Shown: piece after piece, positions 52,334 through 61,126 of the stretch
Position numbering within the stretch: the stretch's first letter is position 1
How the letters are laid out: every line of letters starts with the position of its first letter
Assembly: GCF_003337555.1 (NCBI RefSeq)
Contig: NZ_QPJK01000013.1
Location: forward strand, 62,001-126,000
From: Pseudorhodoferax soli
GTDB lineage: Bacteria > Pseudomonadota > Gammaproteobacteria > Burkholderiales > Burkholderiaceae_C
Direction of reading: 5' to 3'
Length of the DNA: 64,000 nucleotides
The notes under the pieces: model-generated
What the model was told of the DNA's origin: nothing
Databases searched by the model: none
The model's input: the letters and a program-made list of their open reading frames with translations, nothing else
Translations under genes and position numbers: made by a program

Positions 52334-52570
52334 ATGGCAACGACACCAGAGGTCTTGGTGCTTCCAGATGGCCGGATGGATCGGAAGAACGCAAGCAAGT
52401 ACCTGGGCAACGCACCCAAGACGCTGGCGCAGTGGGCGGTCAAGGGGGTTGGGCCCAGATTCATTAAGCGTGGTCGCGTCTGGTACTTCAAGGAAGACCT
52501 CGACCACTGGCTGAAAGCCGGAGCGGCAACAAGCACCGCTGCGGCTCGCGCGATGGAGGCGGTGCAGTGA
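52334..52570 (+). CDS. AlpA/excisionase-like small DNA-binding protein
   Basis: A 78-residue protein with an AlpA/MerR-like helix-turn-helix: DRKNASKYLGNAPKTLAQWAVKGVGPRFIKRGRVWYFKEDLDHWL. AAAGGA lies six bases before ATG 52334. Such proteins regulate or act as excisionases for satellites and prophages, often switching on integrase. It is divergent from the RHH-type gene and first in the rightward replication operon, which continues by a TGATG overlap. Confidence 0.8.
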   Translation: MATTPEVLVLPDGRMDRKNASKYLGNAPKTLAQWAVKGVGPRFIKRGRVWYFKEDLDHWLKAGAATSTAAARAMEAVQ

Positions 52571-52845
52571 TGGCCGCACAAAAGCAAACGCCGGGGTGGA
52601 GCCCGGCGAATGCACCTACGAGAGAGCAGGAGAAGGCGATTATGGGCGGCGCCGGCACCGGCGACAAGTCCTTTGCCAACCTGCAGGCCCAGTTCGCAAG
52701 GGCCGGCCACCAACTGCACCGCACCAATGCCGAGGACGGCCAGGTGCGCTATTTCTCCACCAGATGGGGATTGGTCCGCGAGCTGGGCAACCTTGATGAG
52801 GCGCGCGCCTTCCTCGCGCAGATCCAGATCGGCGGTGCGCAATGA
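52570..52845 (+). CDS. Small phage protein of unknown function
   Basis: A 91-residue protein starting MAAQKQTPGWSPANAPTREQ. The middle reads NLQAQFARAGHQLHRTNAEDGQVRYFSTRWGLVRELGNLDEARAFLAQI, a compact alpha/beta module that I have seen near phage primases but cannot name. It is coupled on both sides: TGATG with the AlpA-like gene and ATGA with the primase-like gene. Confidence 0.65.
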   Translation: MAAQKQTPGWSPANAPTREQEKAIMGGAGTGDKSFANLQAQFARAGHQLHRTNAEDGQVRYFSTRWGLVRELGNLDEARAFLAQIQIGGAQ

Positions 52846-53300
52846 GCTTCGACCGCGAACGCCTGCCCGACCCGATCAGCTACTTCGAGTCCGAGGGCTT
52901 GAAGCTGACCGGCCGCGGCGCCTGGCGCACCACCGCATGCCGCTTCCACGACGGCAGCGACTCCATGCGCATCAACACCAAGACCGGCGGCTGGTGCTGC
53001 ATGGCCTGCAACGCCAAGGGCGGCGACGTGCTGGCGTACCACATCGAGGCCCACGGCCTGGAGTTCATCGACGCCGCCAAAGCCTTGGGCGCATGGATCG
53101 ATGACGGCAAGCCGGCCCAGCAGCACAAGCCGTCGCCGCTGAGTCCGCGCGCTGCGCTGCAGGTGCTGGCCGCCGAAGGCAACCTCGTCGCCATCGCGGC
53201 CGGCAACGTCGCCCGCGGCGTCGCGCTGGCTGATACCGACCTGGCCAGGCTGATGACGGCATCGAACCGCATCACGCGTCTGGTGGAGGCCTTCGCATGA
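52842..53300 (+). CDS. CHC2 zinc-finger primase-like protein
   Basis: A 152-residue protein carrying only the zinc finger of a DnaG-type primase: TTACRFHDGSDSMRINTKTGGWCCMACNAKGGDVLAYHIE, where Cys-x2-His and Cys-x2-Cys bind zinc. The catalytic TOPRIM part is missing; the remainder is a helical tail (RAALQVLAAEGNLVAIAAGNVARG). It probably works with the RepA-like ATPase encoded just behind (ATGA overlap) to start replication of the element. Split primases like this are common in small phages. Confidence 0.82.
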   Translation: MSFDRERLPDPISYFESEGLKLTGRGAWRTTACRFHDGSDSMRINTKTGGWCCMACNAKGGDVLAYHIEAHGLEFIDAAKALGAWIDDGKPAQQHKPSPLSPRAALQVLAAEGNLVAIAAGNVARGVALADTDLARLMTASNRITRLVEAFA

Positions 53301-54622
53301 CGCCGGCCGAAATTAACGCACTGGCTGGACCCTTGGATGCAGACATCGCGGCCCGTCCGGTCGAGCGCAAACCGGTGATGCCCCCGCTGGATGACGACTA
53401 CGAGGCCAACCCGCGTGGGCTCGACCGGGGCATGGCCCACATGCTCGGCGACGCCGTGATCCTCGCGCGCGGCACCGACCTCAACCCGGTCCCGGTGGCC
53501 TGGCTGTGGAAATTCTGGCTTGCCCTGAAGAAGCTTCACATCCTGGCCGGCGCGCCAGGTCAAGGCAAAACCACCTTGGCCATTGCGATGGCCGCGACCG
53601 TGACCATTGGCGGCAGATGGCCAGACGGCACGCGCTGCGACGCGGCCAACATCCTGTTCTGGTCGGGCGAGGATGACCCGGCCGACACGCTGCTGCCGCG
53701 CCTGCTGGCGGCCGGCGCAGACCGGGACCGCTGCTACTTCGTGCAGGGCTCGCGCGTTGATGGCGAGGTTGTACCCTTCGACCCCGCCCGCGACTTGGCG
53801 CGCTTGCGGCAGGCAATCGAGCAGATCGGCGGTGTCTCCCTGCTGGTCGTGGACCCGGTGGTGTCGGCCGTGACAGGCGACAGCCACAAGAACGGAGAAG
53901 TACGCCGCGCACTGCAGCCGCTGGTGGACCTGGCAGACGCCTGCAACTGCGCGGTGCTGGGCATCACGCACTTTTCCAAAGGCGGCCAAGGCGGTGACCC
54001 GTCACAGCGCGTTGTCGGCTCCGTAGCCTTCACCGCCGTGGCCCGCGTGGTGATGGTCGCAGCCAAGGTCAAGGCCGAGGAGGAAGGCCAAGACGTGCGC
54101 ATCCTGGCCCGTGCCAAGTCGAACATTGGCCCGGACGATGGCGGCTTCGAGTACCAGCTTGAGCAGTGCGAGCCGCTGCCCGGAATTCCTGCATCGCGCA
54201 TCGCCTGGGGTCGGTCGGTCGATGGCACAGCGCGCGAACTGCTGACCGATCCCGACGAGGACGAGGGCGAGACGCCGGCCGAAAAGAGCGAGCTGGCAAT
54301 GCTCATGTGGGCTGAGCTGAAGGACGGTCCGGTGTCCAGCAAGGCCGTGGAGTCGTCGCTGGTCGGCCAGGGCTACACCAAGAAGCAGATCCGCACCGCC
54401 CGCGAGAAGATGTTCGTCAAGCCGCAGAAAAGCGGGATGGGCGCGGGCTGGTACTGGTCGCTGCCGGACGGGTTCAAGCCGAAGCCGGAATGGCTCGAAG
54501 CCATAGGCCAGACCGAAGATGCCCTCGAAGATGCCCAAGGTGCCCAACTTTCAAACGTGGGCATCTTGGGCACCTTCGGGGCATCTTCGGAGCCGGCATC
54601 GGTTGAGGGAGCACGGCTATGA
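53297..54622 (+). CDS. RepA-like AAA ATPase, replication helicase of the element
   Basis: A 441-residue RecA-fold ATPase of the phage RepA/RSF1010 RepA type. GAPGQGKTTLAIAMA (near residue 85) is Walker A, FWSGEDDP follows, LLVVDPVVSAVTGDSHKN is Walker B, and ITHFSKGG and VGSVAFTAVARVVM complete the core. The C-terminal 150 residues carry a winged-helix-like part (KAVESSLVGQGYTKKQIRTAREKM). The last 35 residues are encoded by a repeat-rich hairpin region and look variable. It is coupled to the primase-like gene in front and to the TubC-like gene behind by ATGA overlaps. Confidence 0.86.
   Translation: MTPAEINALAGPLDADIAARPVERKPVMPPLDDDYEANPRGLDRGMAHMLGDAVILARGTDLNPVPVAWLWKFWLALKKLHILAGAPGQGKTTLAIAMAATVTIGGRWPDGTRCDAANILFWSGEDDPADTLLPRLLAAGADRDRCYFVQGSRVDGEVVPFDPARDLARLRQAIEQIGGVSLLVVDPVVSAVTGDSHKNGEVRRALQPLVDLADACNCAVLGITHFSKGGQGGDPSQRVVGSVAFTAVARVVMVAAKVKAEEEGQDVRILARAKSNIGPDDGGFEYQLEQCEPLPGIPASRIAWGRSVDGTARELLTDPDEDEGETPAEKSELAMLMWAELKDGPVSSKAVESSLVGQGYTKKQIRTAREKMFVKPQKSGMGAGWYWSLPDGFKPKPEWLEAIGQTEDALEDAQGAQLSNVGILGTFGASSEPASVEGARL
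54514..54589. repeat. Direct and inverted GATGCCC repeats at the 3' end of the RepA-like gene
   Basis: CGAAGATGCCC occurs at 54514-54524 and again at 54526-54536. Its inverse GGGCATCTT occurs at 54559-54567 and 54579-54587. The arm CGAAGATGCCC plus AAGGTGCCCA (54526-54546) pairs with the stretch ending at 54589, with a 2-base bulge. AAGATGCCCA can instead pair with the nearer TGGGCATCTT (54558-54567), so two alternative hairpins are possible. Confidence 0.75.
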
Positions 54623-54951
54623 CCCCCGCCGACATCTGCCGCCAGGTGTTCGACGCCGGCATGACGATCCACGCGGACGGCCACGATCTCGTGCTGACGC
54701 CGGCCGAGCGGCTCAAACCCGCAATGCGCGCCCTCCTGGTCGAGAATAAGCCGGCGCTACTGGCTTACCTGCGCGAGGTCGAGGACATGACCGCGGGGCT
54801 CCTGGCCGCCGCCATGCGCAGCAGCGACCACCACGGCGATAGTCACGCAGCCCGCGACGACTGGAAGCGCGACATCGCCGACACGCCGCCGCACCTTCGT
54901 TCGGACCTGCTGGCCCATCTGCGCCAAGCCCATCCCGGACGCGGGGCATGA
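54619..54951 (+). CDS. TubC N-terminal docking domain-like protein
   Basis: A 110-residue protein. Residues 1-50 (MTPADICRQVFDAGMTIHADGHDLVLTPAERLKPAMRALLVENKPALLAYLRE) match the TubC_N docking fold, a small helix-hairpin module common in phage and plasmid replication regions, where its role is unknown. The rest is hydrophilic with His/Asp. It overlaps the RepA-like gene by ATGA. Confidence 0.7.
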   Translation: MTPADICRQVFDAGMTIHADGHDLVLTPAERLKPAMRALLVENKPALLAYLREVEDMTAGLLAAAMRSSDHHGDSHAARDDWKRDIADTPPHLRSDLLAHLRQAHPGRGA

Positions 54952-54954
54952 GCC

Positions 54955-55413
54955 ATGAACAGGCATCCCTACTCGGGACTACGCCCAGGCTTCAATGCCT
55001 TTGGCGATGTGCTGGCCGACCCGGGCCAGCTATCGCGAGCCGAGCGCATCGACCTCCTGCGACGGCAGGCCGGCCGACTGCTAGCTGACGGCAATCGAGA
55101 AGCTCGATGGGTCGGCGAGCGCCTGCAGACCTGGCTCGCGTCTGGCGGCGAACTCGATGCGGTGCTCGGAGTGCGTGCGCCGCGCGGTTCACGGGCCACA
55201 CCGCAGGAACGTGTGCGGCGCGACGAGGTAGACAACCTGTTGCTGCGGCTGTCGGTGCAGGTTGGTGGCGACGCCAAGGCGCTGGAGATGCTGCGCGGTC
55301 AATGTCCCGCACCGGACCACGTAGCCGACATCGTGGGCCGCCTCAAGGCCTTGAATGCGCCGACGTCGCAGGACGCGCTGAGTCGCGCCAGGAAGAGGTC
55401 TTGCACGTCATAG
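54955..55413 (+). CDS. Hypothetical phage protein
   Basis: A 152-residue protein starting MNRHPYSGLRPGFNAFGDVLADPG. It is helical and basic (RAERIDLLRRQAGRLLADGNREARWVGERLQTWLASGG; TPQERVRRDEVDNLLLRLSVQVGG). It begins three bases after the TubC-like stop. I do not recognise it; the position suggests the end of the replication operon or start of the head genes. Confidence 0.6.
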   Translation: MNRHPYSGLRPGFNAFGDVLADPGQLSRAERIDLLRRQAGRLLADGNREARWVGERLQTWLASGGELDAVLGVRAPRGSRATPQERVRRDEVDNLLLRLSVQVGGDAKALEMLRGQCPAPDHVADIVGRLKALNAPTSQDALSRARKRSCTS

Positions 55414-55463
55414 GCAAAGAGATGCGGCTTCCTATCGTGGTATTGCACGCACGAAGGAAGCAC

Positions 55464-56471
55464 ATGTCTCTAGTCCCACCCGGCCGACTTGCAGGCCGAT
55501 ACCTCAAGTCCCTCGCCGCCACCCGCGACCGGCTCAGCGCGGCAGCGTTTGTCGACAGCTTGCCGTGGGAGGAGCGCGAAGTCCTCAAGGCTGCGGTCGG
55601 CGGCGTCACCACCGCCACTGCGCCCGAGCTTGTTTCCAGTATTGGCCAGGACTACATGGCCTTGGTCCGGCCGCGCACGCTGATTGGGCGCTTGCAACAC
55701 ATCCGTAGGGTGCCATTCCGCACGCGGTCGATAGTCCAGATCGCCGGCGCCACTGGCTTTTGGGTCGCCGAGACAAGAAACGTCCCGGTGCAAATGTCCA
55801 CCTTCAGCCAATTGCAGTCGTTGCCGATGCGGAAGGTCGCAGCAGTTTCGGTTGTAAGCGAAGAGCTGGCGCGCAGCTCTGACGGCGAAGCCATTGTTCT
55901 GCGCGATCTGGCTGCTGCTTCGGTCGCGATGATGGACTCGAGCTTCGTTGACCCGACGAGCGCAGCAGTCTCCGACGAGCGACCGGCGGCAATCACGAAT
56001 GGCCAGCCGACCGTCGCAGCATCCGGCACTGACGCTGCCGCCGTCCGCGCCGACATCAAGGCGCTGATTGCGATCTACACCGGCGACCTCGGGACCGGCG
56101 TGTTCATGATGACCCCCCGTGTGGCGCTGCGCATAGCCCTGCTGCTGCCGAACGATGTAAACGTCCGGATTGACATTGAGGCTGGTACTGGACTGTTGTT
56201 CGGGATGCCGGTTTTGCTGTCGTCCGCAGTACCCGGCACCGTGATTGCACTGGTCGATGGGGCCGCTGTCCAGCTCGCAGGCGCCGACTCAGCAGAGCTG
56301 CGCGTCTCCCGAGAAGCCACGATCTTGATGAGCAACACACCGGACACCGGCGCACCGGCACGGGTGTCCGTGTTTCAGACCGACTCGGTCGCGCTGATGG
56401 GCTTGGTGAGCGTCAATTGGCAACTACTGCGCGCGGGCGCGGCTGCCTCGCTGACCGGGGTGGCGTACTGA
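55464..56471 (+). CDS. HK97-type phage major capsid protein
   Basis: A 335-residue protein starting MSLVPPGRLAGRYLKSLA at 55464 behind AAGGAAG. The core shows HK97-fold features: RRVPFRTRSIVQIAGATGFWVAET, VAAVSVVSEELARSSDGEAIVLRDLAAASVAMMDSSFVDPT, MTPRVALRIALL, and FGMPVLLSSAVPGTVIALVDGAAVQLA. It lacks the long N-terminal delta domain and no protease or scaffold gene precedes it, so it corresponds to the mature part only. It forms the icosahedral shell if particles are made. No portal or terminase gene is next to it, which is unusual. Confidence 0.82.
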   Translation: MSLVPPGRLAGRYLKSLAATRDRLSAAAFVDSLPWEEREVLKAAVGGVTTATAPELVSSIGQDYMALVRPRTLIGRLQHIRRVPFRTRSIVQIAGATGFWVAETRNVPVQMSTFSQLQSLPMRKVAAVSVVSEELARSSDGEAIVLRDLAAASVAMMDSSFVDPTSAAVSDERPAAITNGQPTVAASGTDAAAVRADIKALIAIYTGDLGTGVFMMTPRVALRIALLLPNDVNVRIDIEAGTGLLFGMPVLLSSAVPGTVIALVDGAAVQLAGADSAELRVSREATILMSNTPDTGAPARVSVFQTDSVALMGLVSVNWQLLRAGAAASLTGVAY

Positions 56472-56743
56472 TGCCCGCCGCGCAGTTCGACCCCGTGGCC
56501 TTCGGCACTGCCGTGGGCGAGCAGATCCGCGACGCCGTTGCCCCCTTGCTCAAGCGCATCGAGTTGCTGGAGCAGGTGCCGTTCAAGTACGACGGCCCGC
56601 ACGAGACCGACAAGGTCTATGAACGAGGCATGTTCGTCACGTCCGACGGCAGTCTCTGGCATGCGAACTACAAGACCGCCAGCCGCCCGGGTGACGGCCC
56701 AGCCTGGACGCTGGCAGTCAAGCGCGGAAAGGACGGGCGATGA
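56471..56743 (+). CDS. Small phage structural-type protein
   Basis: A 90-residue protein starting MPAAQFDPVAFGTAVGEQIRD in a TGATG overlap with the capsid gene. A helical start leads to FKYDGPHETDKVYERGMFVTSDGSLWHANYKTASRPGDGPAWTLAVKRGKDGR, a short beta-rich module with aromatic residues as in phage fibre or carbohydrate-binding domains. It may decorate the capsid or tail. The function is inferred from composition and position only. Confidence 0.65.
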   Translation: MPAAQFDPVAFGTAVGEQIRDAVAPLLKRIELLEQVPFKYDGPHETDKVYERGMFVTSDGSLWHANYKTASRPGDGPAWTLAVKRGKDGR

Positions 56744-57003
56744 ATCTGCAGCAGTGCATCGAGCGCGTCGTCGCCAGCCTGCCCCTCAGCGCGGTTCTGA
56801 TCGAAGCGGACGGCTACCGTGATCCAGACCTAGGCTGCGATGTCGGCGTCGCAATGGAATTTAGCACCGGCCACCTTGAACATCTGAGCGTGCCAGCCCT
56901 GGAGCACACGCAGGCTGGCGATGTGGCAGATGCCGTCAGTGCTGGCGTCATCGCGCTGCTTGAGGTCCGCCGTGCGATTCAAGGATGCCACAGCGATGGC
57001 TGA
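56740..57003 (+). CDS. Small hypothetical phage protein
   Basis: An 87-residue protein starting MNLQQCIERVVASLPLSAVLIEADGYRDPDLGCDVGVAMEFS; ATGA overlap with the preceding gene. It is acidic and has no recognisable motif. The gap 57004-57193 behind it holds no gene. Confidence 0.55.
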   Translation: MNLQQCIERVVASLPLSAVLIEADGYRDPDLGCDVGVAMEFSTGHLEHLSVPALEHTQAGDVADAVSAGVIALLEVRRAIQGCHSDG

Positions 57004-57193
57004 CGTTCGGGGGGTGGGCTCGGAGCCGCCAGGCATGCAAACCTTGACCGCCCAGTTCCTGTTCTGCGCACGTCTCCAATTGGAAAGACGACCTCTGCGG
57101 CTTGGGGGGGAGTGCCCAAGCCCAGGGTGTCCATTCCTAGACCGCAAGGTCCGTCGTCCTTTCCAAAACGTCCAGAAAAAACCTGAAAGCACC

Positions 57194-57454
57194 ATGACCA
57201 AGCCCACCGCAGGCCAATGGGCCAAGCGCATCGCCGAGGCCCAGGAACACACGCACGAGACCATCGCAGGCAAGCGCTATGCGCGTGTGCCCTACGGCGA
57301 CGAGTTCAACGGGTCCGGCCGCAAGTGCAGGGACTGCGGTGTTGAGCGCGGCCAGCTGCACGTCGTCACCTGCTGCATTGAGCGGTGCGCATGCTGCGGC
57401 GAGCAGGCCATTGGCTGCGGCTGCGGTGAAGTCGGCGAGTACCAGGCGCAATGA
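57194..57454 (+). CDS. Small Cys-rich zinc-binding type phage protein
   Basis: An 86-residue protein starting MTKPTAGQWAKRIAEAQEH. The second half carries CRDCGVERGQLHVVTCCIERCACCGEQAIGCGC, up to nine cysteines in CxxC pairs that suit two zinc ions. It overlaps the HNH nuclease gene by ATGA, so it may bind the same DNA or assist that nuclease. The family is unknown. Confidence 0.65.
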   Translation: MTKPTAGQWAKRIAEAQEHTHETIAGKRYARVPYGDEFNGSGRKCRDCGVERGQLHVVTCCIERCACCGEQAIGCGCGEVGEYQAQ

Positions 57455-57882
57455 AGCTCAAGACCCTGAAGCCAACGCTGCGCACCGTCGGCCCTGCCGT
57501 GCGCACCATGGGACAGACCTGGCGCACGTCGGGCATGACGACCACGGAGCGCGGTTATGGGTATCGCTGGCAGAAGGCCCGCGCCCGCTTCCTTCGGAAC
57601 AACCCGCTGTGCGTGTACTGCGAACGAGCGGGCCGCGTGGAACTCGCAACGGTGGTCGATCACATCGTGCCGCACCGCGGGAACCCTGAGATCTTCTGGG
57701 ACGAAAGCCGGTGGCAGTCCTTGTGCAAGCCATGCCATGACGTCACCAAGGCACGCGAGGAGCGAGGCAGCCCCACCCATCAGGGCATCGGCACGGACGG
57801 CTGGCCGGTCGATCCAGGGGCCAGCACGGACTACCCACCCCAGGGGGGGCCGTCTCGACTTCGGCAGGGGCGAGGTTCCTAG
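57451..57882 (+). CDS. HNH endonuclease, phage type
   Basis: A 143-residue HNH nuclease. CVYCERAGRVELATVVDHIVPHRGNPEIFWDESRWQSLCKPCHDVTKARE holds the structural CxxC pairs and the catalytic DH and Asn/His residues. In HK97-like phages such a protein is encoded just before the terminase and helps DNA cutting during packaging. Here the next gene is a tape measure gene, so the terminase expected behind it is missing. It is coupled to the preceding Cys-rich gene. Confidence 0.88.
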   Translation: MKLKTLKPTLRTVGPAVRTMGQTWRTSGMTTTERGYGYRWQKARARFLRNNPLCVYCERAGRVELATVVDHIVPHRGNPEIFWDESRWQSLCKPCHDVTKAREERGSPTHQGIGTDGWPVDPGASTDYPPQGGPSRLRQGRGS

Positions 57883-58016
57883 ACCGCCCTGTACCGCACG
57901 CGCAAAAAAAATCCCCCTTTGAATTTAATCAACGAATCAAAACCGCCTGCAAACCCGCATGAACGCTGGCTCTCCGGCCTTTGATTTGCTGCTGATTCCC
58001 ACCTGAAAGGAACGAC

Positions 58017-60932
58017 ATGGCAGGCGATCTCAAAGCCCAACTCGAAATCAGCGCCGACGCCTCTGGCGTTGAAGCCGGCGTCAACAAGGCCAAGAAGTCC
58101 CTGGCCACGCTCGGCGCCGCTGCGGCCAGCGAGGGCAAGCGGGCGGCTGACGGCCTGGACGGCGTGGGCAAAGGTGGCGACCGCGCTGCTGCCCGTGTGG
58201 ACTCGGCGACCAAGAACCTGATCGGCTCGATCCAGCGCACCACCGCGGCGATGGAAGCCGGCGGCCGCTCGGGCTCCAAGTACTTCGAGACGCTGGCAGC
58301 ACAGCGCGGTGTCAATGTCGATGTGCTGAAGCCGTACCTCGCACAACTGGACGCGGTGACGGCAAAGCAGAAAGTCGCAGAAGCTGCGCTCGCAGCCACG
58401 GCGCCGGCATTGAACAACGTGGGCATGTCCGCTCGGGCCACCGCCGCGGCCATGCGCCAGGTGCCGGCCCAGTTCACCGACATCATCACGAGCCTGCAAG
58501 GCGGCCAGGCGCCCTTGACGGTTCTGCTGCAGCAGGGCGGCCAGCTCAAGGACACCTTCGGCGGCATCGGTCCCGCGGCCAAAGCGCTGGGCGGCTACGT
58601 CCTTGGCCTGGTCAACCCCTTCACCTTGGCAGCGGGTGCGGCCGGTGCGCTGGCCTACGCCTACAGCCTGGGCAGCAAGGAGGCAGACGGGTACTACAAG
58701 GCCCTCGTTCTGACCGGCAACGCCAGCGGCACCACGGCTGGCCAGCTGCAGCAGATGGCCAAGAACATCGACGCTGTCATTGGCACGCAGGCGAGCGCTG
58801 CCGATGCGTTGACAGCCTTCGCAGCAGCGGGCGACGTGCAGGCAAAGAACCTGGAGCGCTTCGCCACACTGGCCCTGAAGCTGGAGAAGGCCACCGGCCA
58901 GTCTGTGGCGGAGACGGTCAAGCAGTTCTCCGAGCTGGGCAAAGACCCGGTCGCGGCCAGCGAGAAGCTGAACTCGTCGATGAACTACCTGACCGGGACA
59001 GTTCTCCAGCAGATCAAGGCGCTGGAAGGCCAGGGCCAGGCCATGAAGGCGGCCAACCTCGCACAGACCGTCTTCGCCGACACCATCGAGGACCGCACCG
59101 GCAAGATCACCGCTAACCTGGGCAGCATCGAGACCGCATGGAACGGGATCAAGGACGCCATCGGCGACACCATCGACGCCCTCAAGAACATCGGCCGCGC
59201 CAAGCTGCCCGAAGTTGAGCTGTCGGCCACCCGGAAGAACATCGCTTACCTCGAAGGCCAGGTCGCAAGCCGCCTTTCGCGCAACTCGGCAACGGGCGAT
59301 TTGACTGGCCAGCTTGCTGCCGCCAAGGCGCTGGAGGCGACCCTGTCGGCCACCGTCACGTCGTCGGCTGCGCTTGCCAAGGCGGACGGTGAACGCACCG
59401 CCCAAACCAAGGCGCGCCGCGAGTTCGACAAGGACTCTGCCAAGTACCTTTCCGACCAGGTCAAGATGACCAAGGAGATCGAGCGCGCACGGACGACAGG
59501 CCTGGCCGCCAATGCCAGCCCGAAGGAGATCGCGGACCGTGTTGCCGCCATCCGTGCCGAGTACGCCAAGAAGGGCCCGCAACCCCGCGACACCACCCGG
59601 GCTGATGCGTCAGCCCGAGCGAATCTCGACATCGCCGACCTCAAGGCCCGCGCCGCCGAGCTGACCAGCACCTACTCCAACACCGAGCGCGTGCTTGAAG
59701 CGCAGCGCTCGGCCGGTCTGGTCAGTGAGTCGGCCTACTACGACCAGAAGAAGAAGCTGCTGGCCGAGACGACCGCGGCCCAGGTCGATGCGCTCAATGC
59801 AGAGAACGAGCGCCTGGCGCAGCAGAAGCTCAACACCGCCGACGGCTTGAACCGCGACCGCCAGGTATTGGAGAACGGCCAGCGCATCGCCCGACTGATG
59901 GCCGACGCTGCTACCGGGCAGAAGGTGCTCGACACGGAAGCCACCAAGGCCCTCAACCAGTACGCGGCGTCCATCCTTTCGGCCAAGCAGGCAGCCCAGG
60001 ACTACTACGATACGACAGAGCGCCAGCAACAGCGCGAGCTCGCAGGCTACGGCCAAGGCCAGGCACGGCGCAACTTCGATTCGGGTGTGTCGCAGATCGA
60101 GGACCGCTACTCCAGCCAAAAGCGCGACCTGCAGAACAGCCGCGCCATCCTGGAGATGGAGGGTCGCTTCACCGCCGAGGCCAGGAAGCAGTACGAGGAA
60201 CGCTTCGGGATCATCGAGACATTCCAGGCCATGTCCATCGAGAGCTTCCGCAAGCACTATGCGCAGCGCCAGGGCCTGGAGGCCACCACCGGCAAGGGCC
60301 AGTCCGAAGCCATCGCCGACTACATGGAGATGAGCCGCAACGCCGCATCGCAGACCGCCAGCATGTGGAGCAACGGCCTGTCAGCCGCAGAGGATGCGTG
60401 GGTGCGCTTCGCCACGACCGGCAAGCTGTCGATGAAGGACCTGGTGAACTCGGTTCTGGCTGGCTTCGCCCGGATGCAGGCCCGCAAGGGAATATCCGGC
60501 CTGCTGTCGGCGCTGATTCCGGGCGCGGGCGCTTCGGCTTCCTCGTCCTCGTCTGGGTGGAGCGCCGGCAGCTACGACTCCTTGTTCTCGTTCGCCAAGG
60601 GCGGTGTCATGAGTTCCGCTGGAGCGCTGCCGCTCAGCAAGTACGCCAGTGGCGGCGTCGCCAGTTCACCGCAGCTTGCCCTGTTCGGAGAAGGTCGGCA
60701 GGCCGAGGCCTTCGTACCGCTTCCTGACGGCCGACGCATCCCTGTAGCGATGGAGGGTGGTGGCGGGACAAACGTGTATCTGACGCAGCACATCGACGCA
60801 CGCGGCGCTGATGCTGGTGTCGAGCAGCGCATTCGAGCGATGAAGCCGGAGATCGTTCGAGAAGCACTTGCGGCGGTACAGGGCCAGGCTAACCGAGGCG
60901 GTTCGTTCGCCCGTTCGGTGGGGCGTCGCTAA
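58017..60932 (+). CDS. Phage tail tape measure protein, lambda type
   Basis: A 971-residue protein starting MAGDLKAQLEISADASGVEAGVNKAKKSL behind AAAGGAA. The TMP_2-like N-terminal part (RATAAAMRQVPAQFTDIITSLQGGQAPLTVLLQQGGQLKDTFGG) and the lambda-type C-terminal part (MEMSRNAASQTASMWSNGLSAAEDAWVRFATTGKLSMKDLVNSVLAGFARMQARKG) are both clear, with long helical stretches between. Hydrophobic segments lie near residues 192-220. It sets tail length in siphophages. The tail tube, chaperone and terminator genes that normally precede it are absent, so the gene appears stranded by deletion. Confidence 0.92.
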   Translation: MAGDLKAQLEISADASGVEAGVNKAKKSLATLGAAAASEGKRAADGLDGVGKGGDRAAARVDSATKNLIGSIQRTTAAMEAGGRSGSKYFETLAAQRGVNVDVLKPYLAQLDAVTAKQKVAEAALAATAPALNNVGMSARATAAAMRQVPAQFTDIITSLQGGQAPLTVLLQQGGQLKDTFGGIGPAAKALGGYVLGLVNPFTLAAGAAGALAYAYSLGSKEADGYYKALVLTGNASGTTAGQLQQMAKNIDAVIGTQASAADALTAFAAAGDVQAKNLERFATLALKLEKATGQSVAETVKQFSELGKDPVAASEKLNSSMNYLTGTVLQQIKALEGQGQAMKAANLAQTVFADTIEDRTGKITANLGSIETAWNGIKDAIGDTIDALKNIGRAKLPEVELSATRKNIAYLEGQVASRLSRNSATGDLTGQLAAAKALEATLSATVTSSAALAKADGERTAQTKARREFDKDSAKYLSDQVKMTKEIERARTTGLAANASPKEIADRVAAIRAEYAKKGPQPRDTTRADASARANLDIADLKARAAELTSTYSNTERVLEAQRSAGLVSESAYYDQKKKLLAETTAAQVDALNAENERLAQQKLNTADGLNRDRQVLENGQRIARLMADAATGQKVLDTEATKALNQYAASILSAKQAAQDYYDTTERQQQRELAGYGQGQARRNFDSGVSQIEDRYSSQKRDLQNSRAILEMEGRFTAEARKQYEERFGIIETFQAMSIESFRKHYAQRQGLEATTGKGQSEAIADYMEMSRNAASQTASMWSNGLSAAEDAWVRFATTGKLSMKDLVNSVLAGFARMQARKGISGLLSALIPGAGASASSSSSGWSAGSYDSLFSFAKGGVMSSAGALPLSKYASGGVASSPQLALFGEGRQAEAFVPLPDGRRIPVAMEGGGGTNVYLTQHIDARGADAGVEQRIRAMKPEIVREALAAVQGQANRGGSFARSVGRR

Positions 60933-61126
60933 TGCAGCCGGACCAGTCCATGACCGTCGCGCAGGAACTGTCCGAAGAGATGCACTTGGCCATGCTGATG
61001 GTGGCGCCTGGAGATCCCGGTTTGCCGCCCATGCCGGCCGAGATGGTTGGTGCTGGGCTGGGAGTGCTGATGCGGCACCTGCTGGCGCTGCAGGAGAGGG
61101 TCGAGCAGCTGGAAACCTTGCGCTAG
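60932..61126 (+). CDS. Small hypothetical protein behind the tape measure gene
   Basis: A 64-residue protein starting MQPDQSMTVAQELSEEMHLAML in a TAATG overlap. A Gly/Leu-rich stretch (MVGAGLGVLMRHLLALQERVEQLE) suggests a short helix, perhaps a coiled coil. The function is unknown. It converges on the membrane protein gene, overlapping it by four bases. Confidence 0.55.
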   Translation: MQPDQSMTVAQELSEEMHLAMLMVAPGDPGLPPMPAEMVGAGLGVLMRHLLALQERVEQLETLR

